DNA from: Dermatophagoides farinae
Lineage: Eukaryota > Arthropoda > Arachnida > Sarcoptiformes > Pyroglyphidae
DNA length: 64,000 bases
Direction: 5' to 3'
Assembly (NCBI RefSeq): GCF_024713945.1
Contig: NC_134677.1
Span: 5,521,001-5,585,000 of the forward strand
In this document: piece after piece, positions 49,501 to 63,037 of the stretch
Layout: every line of letters begins with the position of its first letter
Position numbering within the stretch: the stretch's first letter is position 1
The notes under the pieces: model-generated
What the model was told of the DNA's origin: nothing
The model's input: the letters and a program-made list of their open reading frames with translations, nothing else
Databases searched by the model: none
Program-made: the position numbers and the translations under genes

Positions 49501-52500
49501 TTTGTGGCCAGGTAATATTGAATTGATTGATTGATTGAACCAAATGATTTAATATCAATGTGTTTGAACTAAAATTGACACATATACAATTTGATTGATC
49601 AATTATTCAACAACAATACCTACAACAAGGTTATCAACTCAATTTGAACATTTAAAGTGGCTAACTTCCTGTATATGTGAAAGTATGAACAAGTTGCATC
49701 CTATCAAATTAAAAATTTAAGCTAAAATTAGCTAAAAAACTTATAATTTTATAAATAAAATGTGTGAAGTATTTCTAATTATACGATCGTAAATGTGTGT
49801 ATTCTATTTTGCTTACCGAACAAGATCGTTGATGAATTAATAGATTTTTCGCAGCTGTCCATTTTGATGTCGCTGCTAGTGTTTGATTCAAACTTGTTGT
49901 TTTTTAAATTTTTCAAGTATTCAAAGTGAACAATGTTTGAATCTAAGCTACTATTATTGTTCAGACGATCTTCACTGTTTAGATGTGGCAAATGATGGAT
50001 CGTTGATAAAGTGGATATTGCTTGTGTCGATGTGTGATTTTCAACGTCAAAACATTCATGTGAATGAGACGCATTGTATTCATCAGTGTCGATAATATCG
50101 TGATGATGATTTTCCAGATACAAGCCACAATCTTGTTGAACACTTGTTGCTGTATTCATAACAGAAGTATGCTTCGTTTTTAAGGACGGCGAATTCGGCT
50201 GCAGTAATTGTAATGGTGTTGATGGGCACAATGTGTGATGATTATGATTGAAATGCTGATTGTTATCATCAACATTGGTTGATGCTTTAGATTCACAGGT
50301 CCATTGTTGTTCACTAACATCAGAACAACAACTAGGAACTTCTTCATCATCATCGGCATCATTATCCAGGTTCAAATCAGGAGTTACTTCATCATATTCA
50401 TGTTCATCTGTAATGAAAGGAAAGCCAGAATGTGAAGTAAACGGATAATCATCAGATAATTTTCTTAGGAATTCTGTATTCTGATATGTATGACTATGAT
50501 AGACATGATGACGAGATTGATTAGGTGATTCTGGAGCTGATATTGAACATGGTTCGATTTTATTCTGTTGATGAATGGGCGGATGATTTTTTTCAAAATT
50601 GTGACGATAACGGATGAAGGTAATGTCATCGTTACCTGAACAAATAAATACTGATTCTTTCTTATCTTTAGCAGAGACCGTGGCTGATGAAGATTTCTTT
50701 TTGAATCGAGCTTTTACCATTTTCATGGCCGACATGAACATCGAAGATGATGATGACGTTGGCTGTTGTGTATAATTTGTTAAAGTCACTGGCGTTGATG
50801 ATTGAGATGATGATGATGATGATGATGACATCAGGGAAAAAGACGATGGAGATAGTTTATTATGCGATGATGAGGATTTGGATGATGATGATGATGATGC
50901 TGATGAAGCTGTAGATGTCGATGCTTGTATCGCATTCTTTTTCGATCCACGTTTAACTGGATCAGATTTTTTATCATTTTTTCTAATGCTAATACGAAAA
51001 AGTTTATTCATTGGTGATTGTTTAAAAGCCGTTGGTGATGCTAATGGATTGCTTATTGAATTTTGTTTCAGTTGCTTGTTGTCATCATTATTAACAGAAA
51101 CATTGTCGTGTTCGTTACCAAGTACGATAAACTCATTTATATTGTCATTTTTCATTGTTGTTAAAGGCGTTGTCGATCGATAATGGTTTTCATCATCTTT
51201 ATTGATATTCACTCGTTGAATGTGTGGGCTGTGATTACAATTGATTTGATTCAATGGTAAATGTTTTAATTGATAAATATCCGGACCAAAACCAAAACGA
51301 ATTTCATCATCAATATTCAAACGTATGAAACTACGAGACCGTACACGAAGTTCATTTACAAATGTCTATATTGAAAGGAAAAAAAATAAAATGTTACATC
51401 ATTTTCATACAAAGAAAGATTTTGATTTCGAATATGGAGTGCAATGAATTTAAGGAAATGAAGATATCAAACGCATACATAGATATACTGATGTGGTAAC
51501 ATAAATCGTTTTTTTTAATCCAATTTATTTGCATCCGTCATCCTGTCAGACAAGCGAGAACAGATAGATAAACGGATTCGAATGAATTATAAAAAAAACC
51601 ACCTACACCTAATCTGTGCAACGGAACGATGGAAAAAAATTTTCTTCAAAATAAAAGAGTTTGATGATGTAGACAATATATCTAGAAGTTAAATATTAAC
51701 AAGATCGAAATCATATTCATCATCATCAAAGGTGATAAGAACAAGCTAAAATTAGCTCCAAACTACAAACTTAATACATGTATATGATTGAAAAAATCCA
51801 TTTAAGAGCAAAATTGAGAAAATCAACAAAGCAAGCAAAGGTGATGATAATCAAACTTATGATAGTAAGAAAAAATATCAATAAAAATGTTGGTGATTAT
51901 TATTATTTTTGGTAATCATAAATAAATGAGACCTAGAAGTCAACATGTGAAAAAATAATCTAGAGTAAAAAGAGAGAGAGAGAAAGAGAAAGAAAAAAGG
52001 TCAAGAGAACAAAAAAATAACCATATTGACACCGGAAATATCTTACTATGTCAATATAAGATGTGATCTATTATTATTATTGTATAAGGATAATGAGGCT
52101 AGGAAAGTTCAACATACAACAAGATTTTCAAGATAAGATTTATGTTCGTTAATTTATATTATATTACAGTGATACGGTAATATTTTTGTTTTATATCAGA
52201 TTACTTACACCGAATTTCGAATCAAGATCTTTAAGATGAAATGATCCGCTGGCATAAATCAATACTGCTTGATGATCGTCTTTATTTTTTTTGTTGCTTG
52301 ATGATTGTATTTGTTTTTGTTGTCGAAGAACAAAATCAGAACCAATGAAACAGACAAAATTTTCTCGAGATTCAAGTTTCAATTGAAAATTATCATTTTT
52401 AGAAATGAGTGCCCAATAATTATTATCGTTACATGATAACGGCGGTGGATTTATGGACATGGAATCACCATTTGCCGATGATGAAAATTCACCCGATGAT

Positions 52501-52900
52501 GGACCATAATAATAATCATCTGAAAAGCCAGACGAAACTGTTGGAGGCGAACCCAACGGATCGCTAAATCTGGCTGTTATCGATGATGGCGATTGTTCAT
52601 TGGTACATGTGGTCATTGCCATCGTCGGTGTCACATCGGTGGTCATAATGAATTTATTATGGCTATCATAAAAATTGGATTGAAATGATGAATTAAGATT
52701 AGAACAGCTGGTCAATGCTTCTTTTGTTGGTACCAATGGTGATGGTGAACAACAACATTCCGATCCTGATGAACAACATCCAACTAATGTTGATGATAAT
52801 GGCGAGGTTTCACAATCATCAGTAATTTCAAATCTGGCTGATATGAATGAACGATGTGGATCAGATTTTTGAATGAAGGATAAAGGTGGATAAAATGATT
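43569..52900 (-). CDS. CEP170: CEP170-like FHA-domain centrosome/microtubule protein, 5' incomplete
   Basis: Five exons on the minus strand, 52900-52209, 51365-49817, 48580-44801, 44707-43931 and 43864-43569, keep one frame for about 2,364 residues. The FHA domain spans the first two (YWALISKNDNFQLKL, DHQAVLIYASGSFHLKDLD, then TFVNELRVRSRSFIRLNIDD, EIRFGFGPDIYQL). It matches the CEP170 N-terminal FHA, although the usual phosphopeptide-loop GR-S is replaced by divergent sequence. Long Ser/Asn/Asp/His-rich disordered regions follow, with a basic microtubule-binding-like stretch in exon 3. The C-terminal segment (LSSKLRTRMRDFLERER, ISRDLSNILKNLKKVEQIFDG) resembles the CEP170 tail. About 140 residues precede the FHA. 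The start codon is unresolved: an upstream exon (phase 1) is needed, or translation begins at the ATG at 52646. The two 842-1236 bp introns hold nothing recognisable. Confidence 0.8.
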
Positions 52901-55900
52901 CTGCAAACAAAAATAAAAAAATAAAAATTTTGAAAATATTTCAAAAATATAATCATTTAAAGGTCATAAAATGGATAATTATGGAAATATTGATTGTGTC
53001 GTAATTGTAAATGGTAAAAAATCTAAATGATCATCAAAAAACGCTATAATTTCATTGAATTCAATAGCCATATTGGGGTAGGCGTAGGTTGATATTAATG
53101 ATCATGATCATTAGGGCGAAAAACAGAGAAAAACTGCTGTCAATATTGAATTCATTGATCTTATATGCAAAAACAAAATGTCTTGGCATGATAACAGTGA
53201 ATATTATATCAATGAAGGGCCATCAAATTTATCAAATTTGGATGTAAAAAAGACCTAGAAACGTCTGATATACCTTTGGTCAGATTTAATGAAACATTTT
53301 CCACTGCTGATGAAGAATTCTTAGAAATCCGTATATTTGAATATTTGGAAAACATTCTTTTTTCTTGCAATGAATTGAATTGTCACAAAGTTGAGATAAA
53401 CGCACACATACACAAACATAAAAATAATAATATGGATGAATTTGAGATGAACATCAATGTTAATGTCGATTTACCACTGGATCATTGATTTTTTCAAAAC
53501 CAAACTTTCAAACACAGATGATCAATATGACTCATCACATAAATGATGATTTTACGACAACCAGGTAGGAATAGAATGAACAATTCTGTATTTCATACGT
53601 TGTCGTCATTAAAATACCTCCTTTTTGTGTGTGTGTGTGTGTGTGTACATTTTGGTGTCACTCAATGTTTATGTGATTGAATGAATATTTTCAAATACAA
53701 GAACAACAATAGCGATGATGCTACGACTACGGATAGGATAAAACAGGAAAAGTCTTCCATTACACACATGAAAAATCAAGAAGAATGAAATGGACATGAA
53801 CGTCAAAAGCCAATGTAAGCATAAACGAGACCCTGACAGGATGAATGAATGAATGGATGAATGCATAAGGATTGATGATGACTAAACAAATGATAAAGTG
53901 AACATACAGGTAAGATCAGACTAACAGCCAGCAGTCATATGCAAGTAAAAAAAAAATAAAGAGACAAGATACAAATTTTTATTTTATTTTTTTATGCATG
54001 TGTGGTTATAGAAGAAGCCAAGTAATACCTTGTTCAACTGGATTCAATTATCATCAAATCAACCGAAAGCCAATAAATGTAATACGAAACAACCACTAGT
54101 TGACTTTATATGCACAACATTCGAACACGTAACAGGATGAAGAGACGAATACATACATATATTATAATTCATTCGTTCAATCCATAATCAAAAAAAAAAA
54201 AAAAAATTATTAAAGAAGAGTTGTAGAAAAAGAGTCAGAGACCGACTAGTATAATAATAATTGGCTACAATTTATGAGATGAAACAATCCAGCTAGTTTT
54301 TTTTTTGTTTTATTTCTACCGGGTTCAATCATCTAAAATTTTGGATTGAATCGGTTGATGTTGGTGATTTTTTTTGTGAAAATAATAGAAAAAGTTTGAT
54401 CCATAAATGAATGGACAAGGATGAAACAAACATAATTTACAAGTATCGTTTCAGATAATGCCAAAGGGGTAAAGCTGAAGTTGTATGGTTGATACATCGA
54501 AAGATCAGATCGAACCATTCAATTTAACCGACAACCGGGGAAAAAAATAACAAGGAAGAATGTTGACTAAAATTATCAACTGACGATTATTTCATTTTTT
54601 TAATGATAAAATGATGATAATGATGTTCGATGGGTCGATACATTGATCCTTTGAACGAAGGTAGATCATTTTTTTCAAATATTTTATAGAATTACGCAGC
54701 TACACAAAACTGCATCAGTCATTATAAAATCAATAATTAATAATAATAGATTATTGATGTAGATGATAATGTGGTAAACATTCAAACGATAAACGGGTTC
54801 ATTGGCCAGGAACATAAACCTACAGATATTTGTTGTATTTGCATTTATAGTCAACACTTTCGATTCGTTGTATATACAGTACAAATAGCTTATTACATGC
54901 ATATATAGAAACATAAATCGAATACAAAATTGAAGAATGAAAAATGACTTCCCGGATGAATTACCGTAACGAGTAAAAAAAACGAGGTTTTATAATTGTT
55001 GCCTACCGCGATTAATGAACACAAGGTTAACCCGTTAACAATCTGAATGTTAAAAATTCGAATAAATCGTGCATTGGAATAAAATGCGTGGATTTAAATC
55101 ATTTGGACATCAATTAAATTTCTTGTTTTTTGAATCAACAATTGGTTGATGAATGTATCAATATTTTTCTTTTGTATGCAAACTATAAGAAGGTAAAAAA
55201 AATCGTGATCTGCAAAAAAAAAATCGGATGCAATGATGCCACACCTACATAAATTACAAAAATTCTGATCATAATTATTTATCATCATCATTGCTATGGT
55301 GGCTGTGTTCAATAAATAAAACCAAAAAAAAAAAAAAAAAAAGATTAGATGTGTTTTCTTTAAAATGGAAAAATTATCTGTTGACAAGGATTAAATGATG
55401 TTAAATGTATTTTTTAAATCATTCATCATTATCTCTAGCAACATATAGCTCTAATTTCTGTGTTAGTATTTTCATCATCATCATCATCATCATAGGTTTA
55501 CCATTTTCAAATCATCACATCATTTTTTTATAGGACGGAAAAAATCAATTAAAACTGTAAACATCGGTCATAGTTATTTTTTCACCGTACCTTCTCTTTT
55601 TTTTTGCATTCTAACCAAAGTACCATCACTCTTCATCTAATTAAGCTATTTCTAATTCGGCAAATCTTTATAAATTTACATTAGTAAATTGAAATTGAAA
55701 ATCAAATCTGAAATTAAAACCAACTGGAACATTATCAAATGAAATGAAAAAAAAACCATAAGATAGATTAGTGTGAATTTATGAAAAAAAATAGGACATT
55801 ACAAACAAACACATACATAGAATAACCGAAAAAACTTGGCTTTGCAATGAATAAAATTTGATTTGTTAGCAAAAAAAAAAAAAAAAAATGAGAGAGACCA

Positions 55901-58281
55901 AAAGGAATGAAAAATGAAATCGTTGTTTTGGCGATAGTTTTTTTTTCTATTTACAGTTGAACAACTTGTTTGGTTTGAAAAGATCAAATCAAAGTAGTAA
56001 AAAAAAATCGAGTTTTTTTTTATCGGCTAAAAATAAAATTCGATGTCTATTGCATGTATTCACATACTTTTAAACCACTTGTTCGAATTGAAATGAAATG
56101 GAAAAAAAATTCAACTTCTACTATTTCTTGGTCTATCATATAGACAGACAGTATCCTTAAATGTGTGTCGTTTGTGTTCAATTTGCACATCGGAAAAAAT
56201 GTGTTATGTTTAATCCGAAAAAAAATCGATCAAATTTAATTAGATATAATAAAATTGACAAACTAAACCTAAAATCATGGAAACCATGACAATTTTTTTT
56301 CTCTGTGACTAATTATTAATAAACAAACAAACCAATGATGAATCTGTACTGATGAGATTGATTCTTTTTAGCAAATGAAAACTAAATCATAGGTCATTTT
56401 TATGAAAATAACGCTATATGAAAATATCACATATTTATGAATATTTCATAATAATCTATGTTTCTCTTTTTTCTCTGGTTACATCGTTTTGATAATAAAA
56501 GTTTTTATTTCTCTTTTTCCTTTTTTAATGTTGGAACAATTGCTCAACAGCAACTATCAACCTTGAATGTGATAATACACACAATGACACGTTGAAAAAG
56601 TGGAAACAAGTCACAAAAATCAGTTCCACTATTCATATTGTGACATGAATTGTAATATTTCGAAATTGTAGTTTTTATATGAAAGAACATGACATTCATG
56701 ATAAAAATATGAATGAAACAAGTTTTTTTAAAGTAAACATTGTAATGAAATTATTGAAAGAGAAACGGAAAAAGATTGAATGGACGAGAATATCAAATTG
56801 ACAATTGATGCATCGTGAAAAGGCTCTTACAAAAAAAAATTGAATGATATAACAAAAATAGATTTGCGAAAAAAAAATGAAAGATAGTAAAATCATAAAC
56901 AAAAACGGTTTTTATTCGAAAATTTGATTCATTTTTCATATTGAAAGTAAAAATGAAGTTATTTTGGCGATTATTATTTCTTCAAATGATTGATAGGTAT
57001 TTCTTTATTCTTTAAATAATAAATGTATTTCAGCTTTTACAAGACAGAAAGGTCATATTCATCAAACTTACTAAAGAAAAAGTCGTGAAATAAATGGTCA
57101 ACTTGAGTTTAAAAGACGAATTTACATAATACTAAAACATATGATTTGATTTGTTGACGTTTGTCATTTGTGTTGATTCATGCCCATCAATAAAGGAGTA
57201 TATATAATGGAACAATTATGAAAAAATGTCGATAAAGAAACAAATCAGCCGAACATCAACACAAAAACAAAATAGATGATGATGCACATAATAATTGAAT
57301 TTTGGGATAGTCGAATGTTTGTTTGTGTATGAATTGCATAGAATCAATGATGATTGAACCATAGTGGACGATAGCGGTGGCAGGTTTTTTTTTCATTCGC
57401 TTCTGCAATGCAGAGAATTTCACTCATACACATTGATTTTGTGTATAGAGATTGTTGTTGGATCTGTTTAAATGTGATTTCTACATCTCCATCAATGTAT
57501 ATAATGTGTTGGCCGATTGTCTATATTCGTCTGTTAGACCTGGCATCCAGCGGACAACTACTATACTTTTAGATATAAGGATGAAAAAAATGGCTTTACT
57601 TGAATAATAATACAGAATAAAATGTGCAGTACATCATGATACAATTGATATCGTCGAGTTTTATTGATTCAATTCTAGTTGATCAGATATGATAAATATT
57701 GATAAATAATTTCTAAAAGATTTAGGAAAAAATTTAATGTGATAAAAATTTCTATCATATTAATTGTATATCTGTGTATAAAACAAGTGTTTCATTTTGT
57801 TTGGGAAAATTTCTCGAATGAAAATTCGTAAAACTCAAAATGAAAAAGTTTCATAAAAATATATTGTAATGGCGGTAGATTCCACTCAATTTACTTGTGT
57901 TGCTTGTGTTGTAGAGTGTATATTGTAAAATATATCAACCACAGTAGTAGTCGTATTATTCCTTTTTTATAACATTGATCAGCGGCATTTATTAAGTAGA
58001 ATAAAATGACTGCTACCATAAATGAATTTGAATATTCTCTTTATATAATGCCACTAGTATTCCATTATCAATTGTGACAATCAGTTCTTTGTTCTTTCTG
58101 CTGATCAGTGTATACTGTAGGTAAAATCGATTTCGGCTCTTTTGTTTCCTTTTCGATTTGTTGCTCAATTTTTCAAATAGCATTGTGTTTAACTGTTCAA
58201 ATCATTAATTGATTTTTATTTTTTACTGGTGCAAAACAGTAGTATATATCTATCAATTTATTATAAAAAGTCTGATCTGAC
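52901..58281. other. Divergent 5.4 kb spacer, probably with CEP170-like 5' exon(s)
   Basis: No exon could be assigned. The CEP170-like gene needs a phase-1 donor upstream on the minus strand; several weak candidates exist but none follows a convincing ATG exon. There is a GT repeat at about 53626-53646, an ATC triplet run near 55475-55494 and poly-A tracts near 54188, 55323 and 55870. A GTAG|GTAAAAT-like donor near 58119 and an acceptor-like AACAG near 58240 hint at a 5'UTR intron of the RRM gene. Confidence 0.45.
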
Positions 58282-59628
58282 ATGGCTGAAATCAAACAAG
58301 AAACGGTTAGTAATAATTATATGATTATTATAGTATTTTATATTTACGAATCATTTCAGCCTGTCGAACAGATAGTAGAGACTAACACCGATGATCAATC
58401 TGCAACAAACAATAAATCATCGGCCGAAGTGAAAGATAACAATGCCGTTGAAGATAAAAAAGATGATGCTAAAAATGCCAGCACAAATTCCAATGCTAAT
58501 GGTGGTGAATTGCAAGTATCAAAATTGTTTGTGGGTCGTTTGCCTTCCGGAACCAAAGAGAATCAATTGAAAGAGTTATTTTCCACATATGGTCAAGTGA
58601 CCCATTGTGATATTGTCGGCAAATATGGCTTTGTGGTATGTTCTGTCATTTCAGGCTTGAATTTGTCTTGATTTTTCTCCATGACTAGCACATGAAAGAC
58701 AAAGAAGAAGCTCGTGTGGCTATGGAAAAATTGAACAATCATAATTTCAATGGATCAACCATTTCTGTGCAGGTACGTCAATTTAATTTAATGTTTGATT
58801 TTCTTAATTCAGCTAATTCCCAAATTGACTTTATTATAGCTTTCTACTTCGACGGCCAAGAAAAGCAAGAGGAAACAAAATCGAAAGAAAAATTTCAGCA
58901 GTAATCGTAATAACCAAAATGGAAACAACAAGCAGAAACAAAACAACAACATGAATAACAAAAATCAGAATAATCGAAGAAACCAAAATAATAATCGTTA
59001 TTCGAATGGGAATAATCAAATGAACAACAATAATCGTATGCGTAATCGTAACAGTGGTCGTTTTAATCGTCCAATGCGGAATTATTCGATGATGCCACCA
59101 GAACCGCCAATGCATCACTATGGGCCACCACCACCACCAATGAATCAATACCAATCTTACCCACCACCACCACCACCACCTCATCATCAATCACCGATTA
59201 ATTATTCATCCTACTATACACAGACTCCACCTGCCCCACAAGCTCCTATGGGCAGCGGTGGTTTAGGAAATGGTGGCCACTTACCATCACCTATGCCTCC
59301 TTCTCGTGATATGTACTATGATAATAGACAAGCTATGGGTGGTACTGGTAGTGGTCTTTACAACACTGGTCCAATTGGATCAAACGTACAACCAATGTAT
59401 CAATCACCAACACAGAATTATAGCCAATATAATCAGAATCGTAATCAGATGAAAAGTGGACTACAGCGTGGTGGTGCTACCGTTGGCAGTCCAATGCCAC
59501 CACAGCAACCACAAATGTATGGTAGCCCTCAAATGGCTCCTCAGGTTGGTGGTTATGGATCTTATGGTGGTGGTGTTGCCGGTGCTGGCCCAATGAATAA
59601 CCCGAACAAATATGTCGGTTATTATTAA
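58282..59628 (+). CDS. Lark/RBM4-like single-RRM RNA-binding protein
   Basis: Exons 58282-58305, 58360-58635, 58689-58772 and 58840-59628, all phase 0, give 390 residues. An acidic Asn/Asp/Lys-rich start is followed by one RRM at about residues 62-133: RNP2 LFVGRL at 64-69, the body ENQLKELFSTYGQVTHCDIV, and RNP1 KYGFVHMK at 96-103. It ends NGSTISVQLSTS; the VQLSTS close is characteristic of RBM4/lark. Unlike lark, which has two RRMs and a CCHC zinc finger, only one RRM is present. The tail (about 255 residues) is basic, then Asn/Arg-rich, then Pro/Gly/Tyr/Gln-rich with PPPPPPP runs, a prion-like composition typical of RNA-granule proteins. The first intron (54 bp) has no stop and keeps frame, so retention would insert 18 residues. 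Assignment could instead be to another hnRNP-type family. Confidence 0.78.
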
Positions 59629-61242
59629 GTTCTAACAGTTTGTATGTATGTGTGTGCTATCGAATCTTCTAATGACCTATTAATTTTTTAATTTATTCTA
59701 CGACCACAACCACATTCTCATTTTATAACATTATTAATTCTTCATGCATTCATTATATACGGACGAATATGAGTGAAGACTTTAGACATTACATTTGAAT
59801 GCTATTTTTTTCTTGGATTTAAATGGTCACAAACACTTTGATGAAGAAAGAAAATCTCATCGTCCTGTTCTTTTTTCGTTTATCAATTTTTCCTGTTAAT
59901 GATGATCAAGAATTCTCACCAGTTCTTGATTCACACAATAACACACTTAAGGAATTTATATTAGCAAAATTACACAAGAATATTCTGATTTTTAACTTAA
60001 TCGAATATTTTAAAAATTTACATGAAGAAAGTCAAGTCAAAATCAAAGCTCATTTAATTTGTCACTTTCGTATCAATATTATCTCTCATCTATGGATCAT
60101 TATTAATTTTTGTTTTCATTCTCCAGAATGCCGAAAATTATGGAGGAAGAAGTATCAATTACCTTTGATTTATAAAAAATTAATCAATCCGATTAATTTT
60201 TTATCGCTTCGGATATATTCACTTCCCCTCCATTATTTCTTTAAATTTGATTCGATTTGATCACATCTACATTTGAACTTAAAGTTTAACCTCTACTATT
60301 CTCCTTTTCTTTTTCCCTATTCAATGATTAATGATAAGAAATTTTCTCTCTCTATCATTTGTAATTAACGGCAAACATTTAAAGTATTCTAGCTTATATT
60401 CTAATGATCCATGATGTATGTTTGATTCTTTCATATATTCTTAAATATAATAAAAGAGATTTTCGAAATGAATTCACTGCTGGCACATTCTCTCAATCTC
60501 ATACTGATTATATATATTGTTTTATATCTCTTCAGGCTTGACTTTAACAAAATTTCCATTTGATACATTGAATCTAAATTCAATGTTGCCCATTATATTT
60601 TTATCCTTTTATTTAGGTTTGCGTCTTTGTATCAGTCACTGCTGATACACACAAATCTTTGGATCATTGAATTTGGACTTTTCCGACCCAAGCAAAAAAA
60701 AAAATTCATCCATTTATTCAATATATTCTCTCTCTCTCTCTCTATCCTCAAATGATTGATCATATTTCTATTCTGATTGATTGATTGTGATTGATTGATA
60801 AATGGATTTATCAGTTTCCTATTCCTGACATATTCGGAACTAAAAAATCAAATTGTGTACAAAAAAAAAAAAATAATTTTTCATTTTCAGGTCAACCCAT
60901 GTCAAAAGAATGATATTTAAATTGGATTATAAATGGATGGGTGTGTATTATTTGTAAATATGTTAAGTGTACATATAAATTTTTCATTCTAATAAATTCA
61001 TGAGAGTTAAATTCACACTGATGTTAACAGTAGACATCAAATCAAAGTTATAATAGAGTAATTTTATTATTATTATTACACAACTAGAGAATTATATTAT
61101 TTTGATTTTGATTTACATATAATTACTCTATTGGCTATGAATTATGAATTACTATCAATTATGTTGGAATTAATTTCATCTTGGGTAAGTAAAGTGAATA
61201 GAATTAATGATAAATTGAAATTAATTCAACTGCTTTTCTATT
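59629..61242. other. Convergent spacer, 3'UTRs
   Basis: 1.6 kb between the stops of the RRM gene and the coiled-coil gene. It is AT-rich, with a CT run at about 60728-60743. AATAAA-like signals occur, for example near 60448. One 145-codon frame at 59823-60260 exists but its composition (Phe/Ile/Leu/Lys-rich, no motif) does not persuade me it is translated. Confidence 0.5.
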
Positions 61243-62340
61243 TTAGCTTTCATCCATACTGTTGAAGTTGAACATGAAATTATCTGTGCCATTATCGTTT
61301 GTTTCCTCGATTGATTGTTCGAAATTGAATTCAAAATCAGACTTAAAATTGTCTTTCAAATCTACAGACATATTTTTTTTCAATAAGCTATTATCTTCAT
61401 CGAAATTAAATTCCATTTTTTCGTTGAATAGTTCATCAGTTTTGGACATGTCAAATAATTTTTCATCAAAAAATTTTTTTTCAGCTTCATCTGTGTCCTG
61501 TTGTTGATGTTCTGGTTCAAAAATGTTTGAAAATCTCACCGATTTTTTTGGCTTGACCATCTCAATTGTAGTCGTAAGTGGTTTATTTTTTGATGGGGCC
61601 AATTCCTCATGACTTGTACTGATCTCATTCGTTTTTTCTGTTTTATGACTAAATACCGGTTCAATGATGGCAGTTTCTGGCCATGAGCCAAACGAAAGAT
61701 TCAAGTCGATTGGACTAATCTCAGCACCATTTTGCATCTATCATTTGTGGAAAATTAAATCTAAAAAAAAAATTCAAAAATAGTTATAAAATTGTACCAT
61801 TCGAACAATGTTTTCTGTTTGTTCATCCCAATCACGTATAAATTCGTGGACCCAAGTCATTTCTTCATCGTTCAATTTTTTCTGCAGCTCTTCAACCAAC
61901 AGCTGTTGTTGCAAATTGAATTTTCGCATCTTATCTTCCGTCAATAAAATCAGTTTTTGCTCTTCTCGTTGTAAATTTCTTAGATCTCTTTCGGCCACTG
62001 GAATCGCTTTGATTAATTGTTTTCGAACATTGTTAAAAATTTTATTTTGTTCTTGAAAATGTCCTATCAAAAAATTGTTGAATTCTAAATTCTGAATAAG
62101 TTAGTCAAAATTACTTTGAATGCAATGATCATTACCTTTGTTGACTCTTTTCAATTCGGCATCTTTTTCTAACAGTTTGGCTTCCCATTCTGCTTCTTTT
62201 TTACGCATTTTTTCTCGGAGCTCAATTGTGGGATCATCTTTCAATTTTTTTCGATGTTCTTGCAGGTTTGTTTCGCATTTGAATTCAAAAATTTTTCGAA
62301 TAAGCGTTTCGTAATCTTGGTCTTTTTTACTGCTAGCCAT
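61243..62340 (-). CDS. Coiled-coil protein of unknown family
   Basis: Exons 62340-62136, 62063-61798 and 61737-61243 on the minus strand, with consistent phases, give 321 residues; an ATG four codons further upstream (62352) is also in frame. The N-terminal half is a strong Lys/Glu coiled coil (for example MRKKEAEWEAKLLEKDAELK, then VAERDLRNLQREEQKLILL). A WVHEFIRDWDEQT segment marks its end. The C-terminal half is acidic and probably disordered, with a basic SVRFSNIF motif and a run of Phe/Asp/Glu (FNFDEDN, DFEFNFEQ). A kinetochore, cytoskeletal or transport adaptor role would all fit such a layout, but nothing diagnostic is seen and no function is assigned. The gene is divergent from SEL1L. 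Confidence 0.78.
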
Positions 62341-63037
62341 AACGAATTTCATTAATACCCAAACTAAAACTGATATATTTGAAATCGAACGTTGTTCGCG
62401 GAAATTGAATCTTTATTTATTCCTAATCTACGTCAACAAACCGGTTACGTCTAAATAGTTTAAAAATTATGATTTATCATTAAATAGTTTGCCAGAGTTT
62501 CCAAAACTTTTTCGACCGAAGATCGGCTGGAACGTGGAACATTGATAATTTGTTCGAAATGATGAAAGACCAGTACCTGTGGGTATGGACCCCAGTTTGA
62601 GAAGCTCTGGTATATCTGTTATATTGCGAATGAATTTAGAAACTTTCCATAAACAATGTGACTACTACACGTAATTGTTTTTCACTTTGTTGATAATTCA
62701 ATCATCATCAATTTTGATTGTTAATTTTACACAAGAATTTGTCTCTACAATATAATCATTAGTTCATACCGAATTTTTCATTATTGTCAACAATATCTTG
62801 TGAAATCTTTTACTGTTTGATTGAACGTAATTTATATCGAAGTTGCATTTTATTTCTCACAATAAATAAATTAATCTTATTGCTTTTATTAGGATTATAA
62901 TCAAATCATGACACAACAAATGTATTAAAGAAATAGCTACAATACAATACAATGTTCTATTGTTGCTTAATAAACAATCGATATTGCCACCAACATCAGA
63001 TCGATCCTATGGATCATAAAAATATCCGAATTTGATA
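62341..63037. promoter_or_regulatory. Divergent intergenic region, coiled-coil gene / SEL1L
   Basis: 697 bases between two start codons pointing apart, so it must hold promoter elements for both genes. No specific motif is assigned. ER-stress elements would be expected for SEL1L from its known regulation in other animals, but I did not find a convincing match. Confidence 0.35.

Noticed and set aside
53276-53488. 70-codon plus-strand frame in the CEP170-like/RRM spacer
   Set aside because: Short, isolated, no splice context or family match; possible chance frame.
59823-60260. 145-codon plus-strand frame downstream of the RRM gene
   Set aside because: Lies in the expected 3'UTR, has Phe/Ile/Leu/Lys-rich composition of translated AT-rich DNA, no motif and no family resemblance.
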